Below are positions 1 to 10,060 of a DNA stretch of 64,000 bases, piece after piece. The first letter of the stretch is position 1; each line of letters starts with the position of its first letter. Location: positions 26,447,819 to 26,511,818 of the forward strand of contig NC_084924.1 in NCBI RefSeq assembly GCF_958298935.1. The letters run 5' to 3'. The stretch comes from Phragmites australis. Lineage: Eukaryota; Streptophyta; Magnoliopsida; Poales; Poaceae. Both the position numbers and the translations under genes were made by a program. The notes under the pieces are model-generated. The model worked only from the letters and a program-made list of their open reading frames with translations, made no database searches and had not been told where the DNA came from.

Positions 1-480
1 ATGACAGTAATGGCTTGGCATGAAGTTCCTCTCCTTGATAGAGCATCAGCTACCAAGTTCTCCTTTCCCTTCTCGTATTCTATTGAATAGTCAAATTCTA
101 ACAATTTAAGCAGAAGCTTGTGTTGAATCCCATCCATGAGTATTTGGGTAGTAATGCACTTCAAACTTTGCTGACCAGTTTCTATGATTACCTTGCTGCC
201 TAACAAGTAATGCCTCCACTCCACTTCTTAAGAGCTTCCGAGATTGCCATTGCCTCTTTGTCATACACTGATTGAGCAACTGCCTTAGAATCAAGTGTCT
301 TGCTAAAATAAGCTATGGGTCTACCTGCTTGCATCAACACATCTCCTATCCCAAATTAGCAGGGATCAAATTCTAGTATGATTGGCTGGTTGAAATTTGG
401 CAGGGCTAATACAGGACATGTGGTCATGGTCTTCTTCAGTTGTTCAAAAGCTTCTACCTGAGCTGATTCCCAAGTGAATG
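1..480 (-). pseudogene. RNase H segment of Ty3 pol, degenerate
   Basis: The minus-strand translation in broken frames resembles the RT-RNase H connection and RNase H of Ty3 elements, directly following the RT at 490-1220. No frame stays open beyond about 60 codons. The domain is cut by the window start. Confidence 0.55.
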
Positions 481-489
481 ATCCTTTCT

Positions 490-1220
490 TCAATAGATCC
501 AAAACAAGGGTCTACATATTTTCCCATAGCTCTTAACAAATCTTCTGTAGTAGCCTGTGAGTCCTAAGAACCCTCTCAGCCGAATCACATTTTTTGGTTT
601 AGGCCAGCTAATAACATCTGCTATTTTAGATGGGTCAATAGCAACTCCATCACCACTTATCACATGGCCTAAATACTCCACTTGAGTAACAACAAACACA
701 CATTTGCTTATCTTGGAAAACAATTGATTTTCTCTAAGAATTTCCAAGGTCATCCTAACGTGCTCATGATGATCAACTTCATTTTTGTTATAGACCAGAA
801 TGTCCTCAAAGAACACAAGAATGAACTTACCTAAGTATGGAGCAAAAATTGAGTTCATGAGTGCCTGAAATGTGGAAGGTGCATTAGTTAATTCAAATGG
901 CATCATTGTGTATTCATAATGCCCCATGTGTGCCTTAAAGCAGTTTTAGGAATGTCCTCAACTTGCATTTTAATTTGATGGTATCTTGACCATAGGTTTA
1001 GTTTAGTAAAGATAGCAGCTCCATGAAGTGCGTCCAAGAGGTCTTCAATTATTGGCATTGGAAATTTGTTTTTGATTGTTAAGGAGTTCAACTTTCTATA
1101 GTCTACACAAAGCCTCCCGGACCCATATTTTTTCCTCACCATTACAGCTAGGGATGAATAAGGACTGATGCTTGGCCTTATCACTTTTGAATCAGGTAAA
1201 GTTTTAATTAACTCTTCCAT
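490..1220 (-). pseudogene. Ty3 reverse transcriptase, frameshifted
   Basis: Two overlapping minus-strand frames (903-1220, then 490-927) together cover RT. The first has the VDYRKLNSLTIKNKFPMP block and the KLNLWSRYHQI block. The second has the LTNAPSTFQ block, the catalytic loop and the GFLGLTGYYRRFVK block. The catalytic loop reads FFEDIL where active enzymes have two Asp, so one metal-binding Asp is replaced by Glu. The frame change is near 903-927. Clearly inactive. Confidence 0.9.
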
Positions 1221-1714
1221 AGCTCCTCTCTTATAGTGAGGTACCCTGTATGGTATGAGGCAGGGGGTTCTGCCCCAAGCTTGAGATGTATAGCATCATC
1301 ACAACTCCTTTCAGGGGGCATTCCTTTAGGTTCTTGGAACACATCAGCAAGATTCTTATCCATAACCTTCAAGGTTGTAGGAACCAACTCCCTCTTCTCT
1401 ACTGCCAGACTTTGTACCAGGTTTATCCTAATCATGCAGCCCATCACCTCTGTCCTAAGCATCTTCTCCAATTTGTTAGAGTTCACTAGGCACTTGCTCT
1501 TTGGAATTGTATGGTTTGTGAATGTTATCCCCTTTCCTTCTTTAATGATGGAAAACACCCTCTTCTCTAAGTCTAGGCTCACAGGACTATGTTCATAAAG
1601 CAAATCAGCCCCTAAAATAATATCATGGCCCTTGAGAGTCAATGGTTTGAATGTGTTATTGAACCATGTCCCTTGTATATTATACTTCATTCCCTCAAAT
1701 ATAGTGTCCATCAC
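1208..1714 (-). pseudogene. Ty3 protease C-terminus and protease-RT linker
   Basis: This 168-codon minus frame contains a stretch typical of the C-terminal half of retropepsins (HDIILGADLLYEHSPVSLD) and then the entry to RT (DVFQEPKGMPPERSCDDAIHL). The catalytic DSG part would lie upstream around 1800-1850 in a broken frame. It ends just before the RT frame at 903-1220, consistent with one ancestral pol frame. Confidence 0.75.
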
Positions 1715-2816
1715 TAATTATCCACCATCTTCCATAGTTACCTTTCTATATTCAACATGATTGAGTGGATAGCTACTTTTGATAGCAAATTCATAATTCA
1801 TGACAGTGTTAGTGCTCCCACTATCCACCAATGCCACTACTTTGACCCCATTCACATAAATGATAATGGAAAAAAAATGTAAAGTGGCTAGATGCGCCCC
1901 TCACTGCATGTGTTGACACCATCATGAGTTGTTCTTGCTCCTTCTATTGAGAAGGTGGAATACGGAATTGCATTTCTGCAGGACTGCTTGGGGCTGTCAC
2001 AAATGTCTACTGTGTGTTGTGATCTCCTTCATCCTCCTCCACTTCCTCTCTTGATTTTTCCAACAAAAGTGCATGTAACCTCTTTTTGACTTTACAGTTA
2101 TGTTGACTAGTCCAGGGCTCTTAGCAAAACCAACATGCCTTCTTATCCTTCTCCATTCTGCTAGGACTTTTAGTTGAAGTTCCTTCCTTATGAAAGTAAC
2201 CCTTGTTTGAGTTCATATTGTTTGTGATAGGCTTGGTGTTAACATGCTTCCTAAAATGATTGGACATCCCCAAATGTTTTGCATACCAGTGTGCCTCCAA
2301 CAGATTGTTGGGCTAATGGCAGGTCACTTGATGTTGAATATGACTTTTGAGGCGACCTATAAAACAACTTAAAAAGAATGATTCATGTAAATATGGATGT
2401 TCTCTCTTCAAAAGTGCCATTCACTCCTCAAATTTATTATGGGACAGTCCCATATTGTTGTAAATTCTAAAACTTTGATATTGCTTCATAGATTCCAAGG
2501 GGTGGGAACCTATCTCGCAACATTATGCTCCAATGATCCCAGGTGATCATGTACCAAGGTACTCCTAAACCAACAAACTAGTTCTTAGCCTTTTCAGTGA
2601 AATGAGCTGTGGCAAGATTCATCCATTGACTGTAGGGGTACCAGTAATGTCAAAAAAACACTCACATTGTCTGACCCAGCTACCGGGGTTCTCTCCACCA
2701 AATAGGGGTATCTCCAACCTAGGTCCCTTAATCACAGCCTCAGCATAATTCTAGTTCAAGTTCTCAATCTGTTTACCTGGTGCTCACAAAGTCCTTACCC
2801 TCTACTAAGCAATTCC
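1715..2816 (-). pseudogene. Ty3 gag body and CCHC zinc knuckle, degenerate
   Basis: No long frame survives. At about 2095-2138 the minus strand reads a CCHC knuckle of the form CWFC-x-EPWTSQHNC, with a stop codon inside it. The rest is broken gag and the protease N-terminal region, judged by position between the gag start and the protease end. Confidence 0.6.
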
Positions 2817-3272
2817 CTAGCCCATATGGATTGTACCTGGGTAAGCACGCATGCTTGGTTCTCTCAGTGGAGCCACTGTAGGAAGAATAGATGCACTATA
2901 GATAGACAAATCAACTGAGCAAGGTAGTTGCACAACCCCACCTAATTGTCCACTGGATGTTCCCCCCATACCTTGACTAACCTGAACAGTAGCCACTGCT
3001 GAAGAGTTAAAAGTAGGAAGGTTGTTACCATCGGTTGGAGTTATCACTGGTAGGCTTGTTGATGGCACACCAGATTTGGCATCTGCCTTAGCTTGTCGAT
3101 CGGGGGGCTTGGTCAGACCATTCACCAGTAACCTTTTGATCTCAGCAATCTCATACTTCAACTCCTTCAGATCAGCCAGATCCTTCTTCATCTCGTCGAT
3201 CTCCGCCCGTATGGATTCTTCTCCGATTGAACTCATCTCCACTTGGATGTTCTGATGCCTCGTCTTGACCAT
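2817..3272 (-). pseudogene. Ty3 gag N-terminus
   Basis: A 151-codon minus frame starting MVKTRHQ, followed by a charged heptad-like stretch (IRAEIDEMKKDLADLKELKY) that predicts a short coiled coil, then a Gly/Ser/Thr-rich linker. Gag N-termini of plant chromoviruses often look like this. It starts about 270 nt after the primer-binding site, as expected for gag. It is truncated relative to a normal gag. Confidence 0.65.
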
Positions 3273-3530
3273 AGACCACCACTCCCAGGCAGCTTGGATT
3301 TCTCCTCACCTTTAGCCTTGGGTGCTTGTCTACCGCAGCTTGAGATCGGAGATTGGTAGAGGTATTTTACACTTGAACAAGTTGAGAAACCCAAACCTGA
3401 ATCCGATCTTCCGCTATCATTACCTCAGCAAGACCTAGCCTCAGCTCCAAAAATTTTACACGCGAACAATTACTGTGCAACCCTCGCCTTGATTGGATCC
3501 TCTGCTTAGCGTGTTCGCTGAGGAAGTCTC

Positions 3531-3545
3531 GGCTCTGATACCCAT
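3531..3545 (-). other. Primer-binding site (initiator Met tRNA type)
   Basis: The minus strand reads TGGGTATCAGAGCC directly after the LTR end TGTGTCA. This is one base off the common plant TGGTATCAGAGC site complementary to the 3' end of initiator tRNA-Met. It fixes the element's orientation and the LTR inner edge. Confidence 0.8.
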
Positions 3546-3827
3546 TGACACAACCCAGTGATTTAGATAAACAAATTGGCAATACAAACACAATCGGACA
3601 AAGAACGATCCACACACATGAGTGAAGAACTACACATGATCCTAGATAGAAACTAAGCTATGCTATTGGTGGATAACTAGTGCTTCAATAATTCCCCAAC
3701 ATCCACAACCAAATCAGTTATATGCTTACAACTCAGGCAGCCCTAACGCGCGTTCGACAATAGAAAAACGTAAACAATAAGTACATAAACAATGTTTTAG
3801 TAGAGAAAATAGAAAATAGTAGGAGCA
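3546..3827 (-). repeat. Short 5' LTR of the Ty3 remnant
   Basis: On the plus strand the segment begins TGACACAACCC and ends AGGAGCA, so on the minus strand it has the canonical TG...CA ends. Its inner edge abuts the primer-binding site. About 282 bp, short as in Reina-type elements. The outer edge is only 2 bp from the Sirevirus LTR, so it may be truncated by that insertion. Confidence 0.55.
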
Positions 3828-3899
3828 TCTGAAAGGTCGATATATCGCCAAGAGGGCGGGGGTGAATAAGCGTTCCTATAAAAGAAAACTTCACAGCGG

Positions 3900-5035
3900 A
3901 TTAACGAAATCCAGAACTTTTGGGTTTAATCTAGAACTTCCGAGTTTTAGAAGTTCCGAGCTCAACCCAGAATATCTAGGTACAGAACACGAATTCGAAA
4001 TTAAAGTGCCCTTAAGCAAGTCTAATTGATTGTAACGGTTATCACATGTTCCAAATAATGTCTAAAAACTTTTCAACAGTTCTCCTGCAGTCACAAGCTC
4101 ACAATCAAGTAGATCGGGCAAATCGCCCAAAAGTCGACCAGAATAAATATGAACTCAAGTAAGCAATGAGATAAAGATTTGTTTCCCAAAGTTCGGACAC
4201 CTTAACTTGAGGTTCCTACGTCTCCGTTGAGGATCTCCAAAGAGCCGGTCTCTTTCAACTCTAATCCTCACTAAGCAACCACCTAGATTAATCTTGGGCT
4301 TACTCAAATGTACTTTTCACTTACGGAGGTGAGGATGAACCTTCACAAATGTCCTGAGGTACACCACAAGCTTGGGTGCTCATTGAGCGATGTCTAGCCA
4401 TCTAGAGGATGAACCTCCAAGAACAACAAACGCGGTGTTGAATGGCTTGACGATGAACTCAAGTTCTCAAAGATGAGAATGACGCTCACTAGCACTCTTT
4501 CTCAAAATCTCAAGCCAACTTTCAAATCCTTGTAAGAATTAAAACCAAAAGGAGTGGGGAGAGCTTCTAAAGGGGCTTTGAATGCTTTGTCTCAAGGTAG
4601 TTCAGTAGCCAATATAAGGTGGGGATGAGGGGGGTATTTATACCCAACCACCAAAAACTAGCCATTAAAAATACTTTCTAGACTAACCCGAAACTTCCGG
4701 ATCTAACCTAGAACTTCCAGGTTAGCTATAGACTTAGCAACCAAGGACCCCTACTCAGAAACAATCTGGAGGTTTCGGCACCCAGAACTTCTAGGTCAAC
4801 TCAGAATTTCAAGGTTAAACTCAGAGGCTCTAACCGAGCACCCCTGCCTAGAATCAATCCGGGTTCCAGCTACTCGAAACTTCTAGGTCAACCTAGAACT
4901 CCTGGGTTGGATTTAACATACCAAACCAAGCAACCCTGCTAGGAGCTCCACCCGAAGGTTCCAGAAACTCGGAACATCTGAGTTGCACCCGAAACTTCTA
5001 AGTCCACAGGGCACCAAAGAACTTTCCGGTGTTCG
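3900..5035. repeat. Dispersed inverted motif cluster (CGAAACTTCC / AACTTCCGGGTT) in the Sirevirus LTR
   Basis: At least ten degenerate copies of an AGAACTTCCGGGTT-like motif and its complement (AACCCGAAACTTC) lie at about 3905-3985 and 4685-5010. Pairs of opposite orientation often sit 10-30 bp apart, for example at 4688-4725 and 4878-4915. The densest part is on the upstream side of the TATA box for minus-strand transcription. Sireviruses are known to carry palindromic repeats here; this is a family-specific version. Confidence 0.75.
4635..4642 (-). promoter_or_regulatory. TATA box in the Sirevirus LTR
   Basis: The minus strand reads GGGTATAAATACCCC, a strong TATA element about 700 bp into the LTR, placed just downstream of the inverted-motif cluster. 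It would start element transcription toward lower coordinates. Confidence 0.65.
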
Positions 5036-5342
5036 TGGGGTGTTTTGTGTCTCTCATTTTTTATATCTAAAAGTGTACTTTGAGCATTGAGACATCTTCA
5101 AGTAGATCTACACGCACCCTCTTGATAGTTTGGCATTCCTAAACTCAAATTCAAAAGTAAAACAAATTTAAATCTATAGAGTATTCACATGCTGCTTCTT
5201 TTTCCCTTTTTGAGGTTTCCTAGCATCATATAAATTCTTCATGGGACTAATACCTGTTAATAAACTCATTAAACTTATTAGTCCCTTAATCATTTATCAT
5301 CAATTATCCAAAACCCACATAGGTGGCATATATGCACTTTCA

Positions 5343-5355
5343 ATCTCCCCCTTTT
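5343..5355 (-). other. Polypurine tract
   Basis: The minus strand reads AAAAGGGGGAGAT immediately before the LTR start TGAAAG. This is the usual plus-strand priming tract of copia elements and fixes which LTR is the 3' one. Confidence 0.85.
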
Positions 5356-5834
5356 AGTGATTGATGACAACACAATTAAAACTTTCAAAAGATAATTAAA
5401 ATAAATAATTTGAATCCTAAGGCATATGGTGAGCTCCCCCTAAATGTGTGCATTGATTAAAATTTGATTTTGACATCAAATGCACATATTTAAAAAGATT
5501 TTGCAATAGCTTCCCTTATATCTTAGCATTCATGGGGTGCAACAAATGTGAGTGAACATATAATCGTGATGCATATATCAAAATGTATCACACAAAGAAG
5601 ATAGAAACAACATTACACCAAAACATCACATGTATTATCATCACATAAATCTCACCCTAACATAAATATGTTCTTACAAATTTAAAGTTCAACATCTAGC
5701 ACACCGCATAGTTCATCACACCATTACAATAAATAGTCTTACATGTCCAATATCGGAAAAGATAAAGATTTTAGCTAAAATATGAACTGCCATAGAACAG
5801 ATAGCAAAAAAATATGTTCTCTCCCCCTTTGGCA
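5356..5834 (-). other. Noncoding stretch between env-like frame and polypurine tract
   Basis: AT-rich sequence with no open frame beyond noise on either strand. It is the 3' untranslated part of the Sirevirus. Confidence 0.5.
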
Positions 5835-6593
5835 TCAAGTCACCAAAAAGGAAAGAGAAGTTGAAAAAGAAAGCTCAGTCGTTGTTCTCCTCATATTCCT
5901 CATCTCCATCTCCATCTTCATCATTGTCCTCGGCATTGGAGATGTCCTCGGCACCTCCAACATCTTCTCCTTCTGATTCTTCCTCAACATTTGCTTGAGC
6001 ATGAGATGATCCAGCACCGGCAGCAGTTTGAGCAGTATCATACCAAGCCCATGGGTCCTCAAAAATCTCGGGCTCGCTAACTTCTTCCTCGGAAGCCACT
6101 GGAGAGCAAGAGGCTCAATCCTCAAATGTGTATGAATTGCTTTTTGCCTCTCTTCTAGCTTTCTCAACCTCATGTTGGTGTGATCCTTATGCTCTTTGAT
6201 TTTCACAGCATTATGAGTGCACACATTGAAAATTGCCTTTAACATAGGATGAATTGACAATGAAGAAGATCAAGATTGACGTGAAGGAGGAGAAGGACCC
6301 CTCCTAGGAGTCGCTTAAGATAGTTGAGAGGATGATATAGAAGGTGATTTGGTACTCATCAACCTTATTCTCAAAGGCTCTTGCTTGACTTCCTTGCAGA
6401 ATTCCTTCTTTGTCACCTTTTCTATCATAAACACAATGTAAGGAGAATATGCATAACTCTTGCTTGGTGTGTGGGATGTGGTAAAAATCTCTTCCCAAAG
6501 GAAACCAACCACACTAAAGGGATCACCTTCATTTGACATCCTAGCAAGCAAATTTCTTGTAATCGATTGCACACTAGTAGAATCACCACTTTT

Positions 6594-6670
<77 letters not shown>

Positions 6671-7438
6671 GCGAAACAAGAGATTTAGATATTTGTAAAA
6701 AGGCCTCATGCCCTTAGTTGTTCCATATTTCACTTTACAAGATTATGATCATACATGAAATCCATTTCATCGGTGGTGAGTTGTTGCTCAACGTAAATTT
6801 TTTACTTGCTAGTGTCACAAACATCAAACCCAAACAAACGACCAAAGGTATTGTATTTGATCTTGTACCTTTCACCTTCAATCATCCAATTCATGATCAT
6901 AATGGAGAGTATCGTAAAACTGTGCAATCACCTCAACACTCCAATTATACTATAATCCCATGATTTGCTTGATTTTATTATGCTCACAAGCGGATTTCAC
7001 CTCATTAAAACTTGGATCATTTTTCTTGACCATATAATCCCAATCAATCCATTGTATGGGAGTGATAGGCTTCTTCTTTGGAAGGATCATAGTTTCATAG
7101 AAGTCAAATTGGAAGTCATTTCAAAAATGAGGATCTGTTACATTCTTCTCATACATAAAAGGATCTTCATATCTTGCCTTCTTGCATTTGCCGGCCTTGA
7201 CCATGTAATTTATCACTTTTCTGCCCATCCCACCTATATTCATATATGTGTTGTGAGGTTTATGAAGCTCCAAAGGTGATAAGGTAGACCTTCCCTCTTG
7301 TCCACCCATATCCACATCCATCTCTTCATCTTCTGCTCGATAGCCAGAGGCCACTGCCTTTCCTTTTCCTCTGCCTACACCTTTTCCTCTTCTAGGTGGT
7401 AAAGTACCACCATGACCCACATTGACGGTTTGAGCCAT
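5835..7438 (-). pseudogene. Sirevirus env-like (third ORF) remnant, broken
   Basis: The minus-strand pieces run in order. N-terminal frame (7438-7121): basic Gly/Arg/Lys segment followed by an acidic stretch. Middle: broken frames with an FYDTLHYDHE-like block and, at 6572-6315, a block ending YAYSPYIVFMIEKVTKKEF. C-terminal: a charged helical segment (LRKLEERQKAI) near 6170 and an acidic tail (6099-5875, DPWAWYDTAQ then many Glu/Asp). This layout matches the env-like/plant-transposon-protein frames found downstream of pol in Sireviruses. A long AG microsatellite and several frameshifts interrupt it. Family assignment is from recognition, not alignment. Confidence 0.6.
6597..6666. repeat. (AG)35 microsatellite
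   Basis: A pure AG dinucleotide run of 70 bp, uninterrupted, inside the env-like region. On the minus strand it would translate as a Ser-Leu repeat in one frame. Its purity suggests recent expansion. Confidence 0.98.
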
Positions 7439-8649
7439 CTCGTTAATGTGAATACCGCCAGACCTAGATAGTGGAACTTTCTAAAGCCTTACGGGCCCCA
7501 TGCTGTGCATGCTCATTGCCACCATCACTTCCATTGCCACTGCCATTCCCTTTTGAATCGCTTGATGCTTCAACTAGGGGATCATGTCGAGCCTTTGTTC
7601 TTCTTTGGTAAGATTGACCAATAAACTCTTTGTGTCCCATCTCACACTGTCCTGAGAAACACATGAGTGACATGCTTGAGATAGGGAAAATATCGAACAA
7701 GAATTGGAATTGAGAAACATGATCTTGATGGCAGTTACTGGCCAACCTGGAACTTCCGGGTTCAACCCGAAACCTTTGGGTTCCCCGAGCATGGGTAGGA
7801 TTTAGGGTTTTGAGGAATTTAACTAACGGAATTTCAAACCCTTAAGGAACATGATTCTAGGATAGGTAAGCAACCAAAATACCAAAGGGAATTGACTCTA
7901 AAGCTTGGCATTGAGAGATCAGGAAAAACGGTTTTGAGATGTACCTTGAAGAACAACCATTGAACTAGAGTCGATTCGGAGGATTGCTCGGAGTATCCAA
8001 CCTAGGGAGGGATACCTTGGGTGAAGATCATGAGATTTCGATGGAGAAACATGTGGATATTCGGTGGGGGCACCCTTGGTAGAGAGAGGAGAGCTGATGG
8101 AGAGAAAAGAAACAAATGAGGGGTGGTGGAAAGGGTTATCTCTCGGGTAAGGGTTAAAGACCCTAGAATTTGGAACCTTCGGGTAGAGGCAGAGATAGAA
8201 ACCAAGAGGGGTCACCCGGAGGAGAACACGGAGCTTCCGGGTGAACTGACAGAATCCGAAAGTTTCGGGTGAACCCAAAACATTCGAGTTCTGTCAACTC
8301 GACATAGACAGCTAGAGAGCCAGGGACTTCTAGAATCCGGAACTTTTGGGTTCTGGAAGATGACAGAACATAATTTCAAGATGATATTCGATCCGGATTT
8401 TTGAGAGATTTGAAGGTTAGACATATAAGGAATTTTTACCACTTGTGATCAGCCAACAAACAATAATACATAACAATGATCACAAGTAGGAAATATGATC
8501 ATAAGATCAAATAATCAAATCTTTGGAAAATAACACTTAAAAGAAGATTTTTGCAAACTTCTAGCTATCAAAGCTACTAAACTAAAACAATCAATTGTAT
8601 GCAACATATCAAGCCATGTTACGAGAATCTAGGATATTTAGCTCACTTC
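7439..8649 (-). other. Sirevirus spacer between RNase H and env-like frame, with scattered LTR-type motifs
   Basis: No convincing gene. The short frames (7464-7745, 7919-8278) look like noise. Copies of the LTR motif (GGAACTTCCGGGTTCAACCC at about 7749, others at about 8235-8300 and 8330-8360) occur here too, so the motif is not confined to the LTR. Confidence 0.55.
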
Positions 8650-8898
8650 TCAACTCACCAAACCTGGTTCGTCTAGTGGCTTGATGAGGATATCAACTAA
8701 TTGTTTTTTTATTATCACATGACGAATATCGATATCCCCTTTGGTTGAGTGGTCTCTCAAGAAGTGGTGTTGGATGTCAATGCGTTTGGTTCTTGAGTGT
8801 TGCACGGGATTGTTGGCTATTTTTATGGTACTCTCATTGTCACACAAAAGTGGAACTTTGGTCATATTATAGCCATAGTCTCTCAATGTTTGCCTCAT
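8650..8898 (-). pseudogene. Copia RNase H, C-terminal half
   Basis: An 82-codon minus frame with the copia RNase H signature: CDNESTIKIANNPVQHSRTK, then HHFLRDH and a C-terminal ADIxTKPLDE-type motif (here VDILIKPLDE). The upstream half is separated from RT by a stop and frame damage at 8899-9001. Confidence 0.9.
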
Positions 8899-9001
8899 CT
8901 AAAGTAGTTGAGCGTAACAAGAACCCACGATAACATACTCGTCTTCGGCGATGGATAGGGCTATGGAATTTTTTTTGAGGACCAAGAGACCAACGACCTA
9001 C

Positions 9002-10060
9002 CTAAGAATTAGTAAGTCCTTGAGGTAATCTTTCTATCCACTTTACAACTGCATAATCGGAATTTGTATAGCCGATTAGGTCAAAAATTGAACCTTTAGG
9101 ATACCATAAGCCAAGGTAAGGGGTATAAATCAAATATCTAAGAATTCTCTTAACGGCCATTACATGACACTCTTTTGGAGCGGCTTGAAATCTTGCACAT
9201 ATGCATACACTAAGTATAATATCAGGTCTAGATGTACAAAGGTAAAGTAAAGATCCAATCATAGAGTGATATACCTTTTGATCCATAGCCTTGCCTTCTT
9301 CATGGAGATCGGGATGTCCATTTGCTTGCATAAGAGTCTTGATAGGCTTGCCATTCTCCATGTCAAATTTCTTGAGTATATCCTTGATGTACTTGGTTTG
9401 ACATATAAATGTCCCTTCGTCGAGTTGTTTGATTTGAAATCCTAGTAAGAACTTCAACTCCCCCATCATTGATATCTCAAACCTCTTCGTCATAATCCTA
9501 GTAAACTCTTCACAAAATTTTTTATTAGTAGAACCAAATATAATATCATTGACATATATTTGGCAAACAAATAAATCATTCTCAATATTTTTAGTGAAGA
9601 GAGTAGAATCGGCTTTGCCTATTTCAAAACCATTTTTGATGAGAAAGTCCATAAGACATTCATACCATGCCTATTTCAAAACCCTTTTTGATGAGAATGC
9701 CCATAGAATGCCTTATGGAGTTTATACATGTGGTTAGGGAACTTGGGATCTTAAAATCCGGGTGGTTGCTCCACATACACCAATTCGGAGATTGGTCCAT
9801 TGAGAAAAGCACTCTTCACGTTCATTTGGTATAGCTTTAAATCATGGTGAGTAGCATAGGTATTATGTGTATTGACTCAAGCCTAGCTACGGAAGCATAA
9901 GTCTCACTAAAATCTAAACCTTCTATCTGTGTGAAGCCTTGAGCAACCAACTGTGCCTTATTTCTTGTCATGATCCTGTTTTCATCTTGCTTGTTGCGGA
10001 AGACCTATTTGGTGTCAATCACATTTTGATTGGGTCTTTCCATCAAGGACCAGACTTCAT
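9002..10060 (-). pseudogene. Copia reverse transcriptase, truncated at N-terminus
   Basis: A 216-codon minus frame (9652-9002) holds RT fingers/thumb: VCQIYVNDIIFGSTN (catalytic loop VND where active enzymes have VDD), FQIKQLDEGTF, and RPDIILSVCICARFQ. Upstream (9653-10040), in broken frames, are the LNG-like and KWVFRNK blocks of the RT N-terminus. There is a short local duplication around 9617-9700, where a CCTATTTCAAAACC segment occurs twice. RT is cut at 10060. Confidence 0.88.

Larger units (their letters stand above)
1..3545 (-). mobile_element. Ty3 chromovirus remnant, internal region (Reina-like), cut by window start
   Basis: Reading the minus strand from 3545 to 1 gives primer-binding site, gag start, CCHC knuckle, protease end, RT and the start of RNase H, the order of a Ty3/gypsy element. 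The frames are broken many times (gag at 2817-3272, protease/RT linker at 1208-1714, RT in two overlapping frames), so it is dead. The short LTR and RT motif style resemble the Reina chromoviruses; the clade call is inference. The integrase and 3' LTR lie outside the window. Confidence 0.85.
3830..5342 (-). repeat. Sirevirus 3' LTR (1513 bp)
   Basis: On the minus strand it starts TGAAAGTGCATATATG next to a polypurine tract and ends ATCGACCTTTCA, giving matched TGAAAG/CTTTCA ends. It contains a TATA box and many copies of a short motif related to CCCGAAACTTC / GAACTTCCGGGTT in both orientations. The outer flank is GCATC (3825-3829); the other flank is lost, so no target duplication can be tested. 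Confidence 0.85.
3830..10060 (-). mobile_element. Truncated Sirevirus (Ty1/copia) with env-like region
   Basis: Minus-strand order: RT (10040-9000), RNase H (8898-8650), a 3.3 kb region with an env-like reading frame (7438-5835), polypurine tract, 3' LTR (5342-3830). The env-like third frame, the LTR of about 1.5 kb and the clustered short inverted motifs upstream of the TATA box are Sirevirus traits. The 5' LTR, gag, protease and integrase are missing: the RT stops at about 10060, where Tekay LTR sequence begins in mid-LTR, indicating a deletion junction. Confidence 0.85.

Noticed and set aside
3531..3545. tRNA-like sequence GGTATCAGAGCC, also at 17741, 46131 and 60690
   Set aside because: These are primer-binding sites next to LTR ends; the rest of a tRNA gene is absent.
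3900..5035. Repeated short motifs that might suggest a CRISPR-like array
   Set aside because: Spacing is irregular, copies are degenerate and occur in both orientations within an LTR of a plant retrotransposon.
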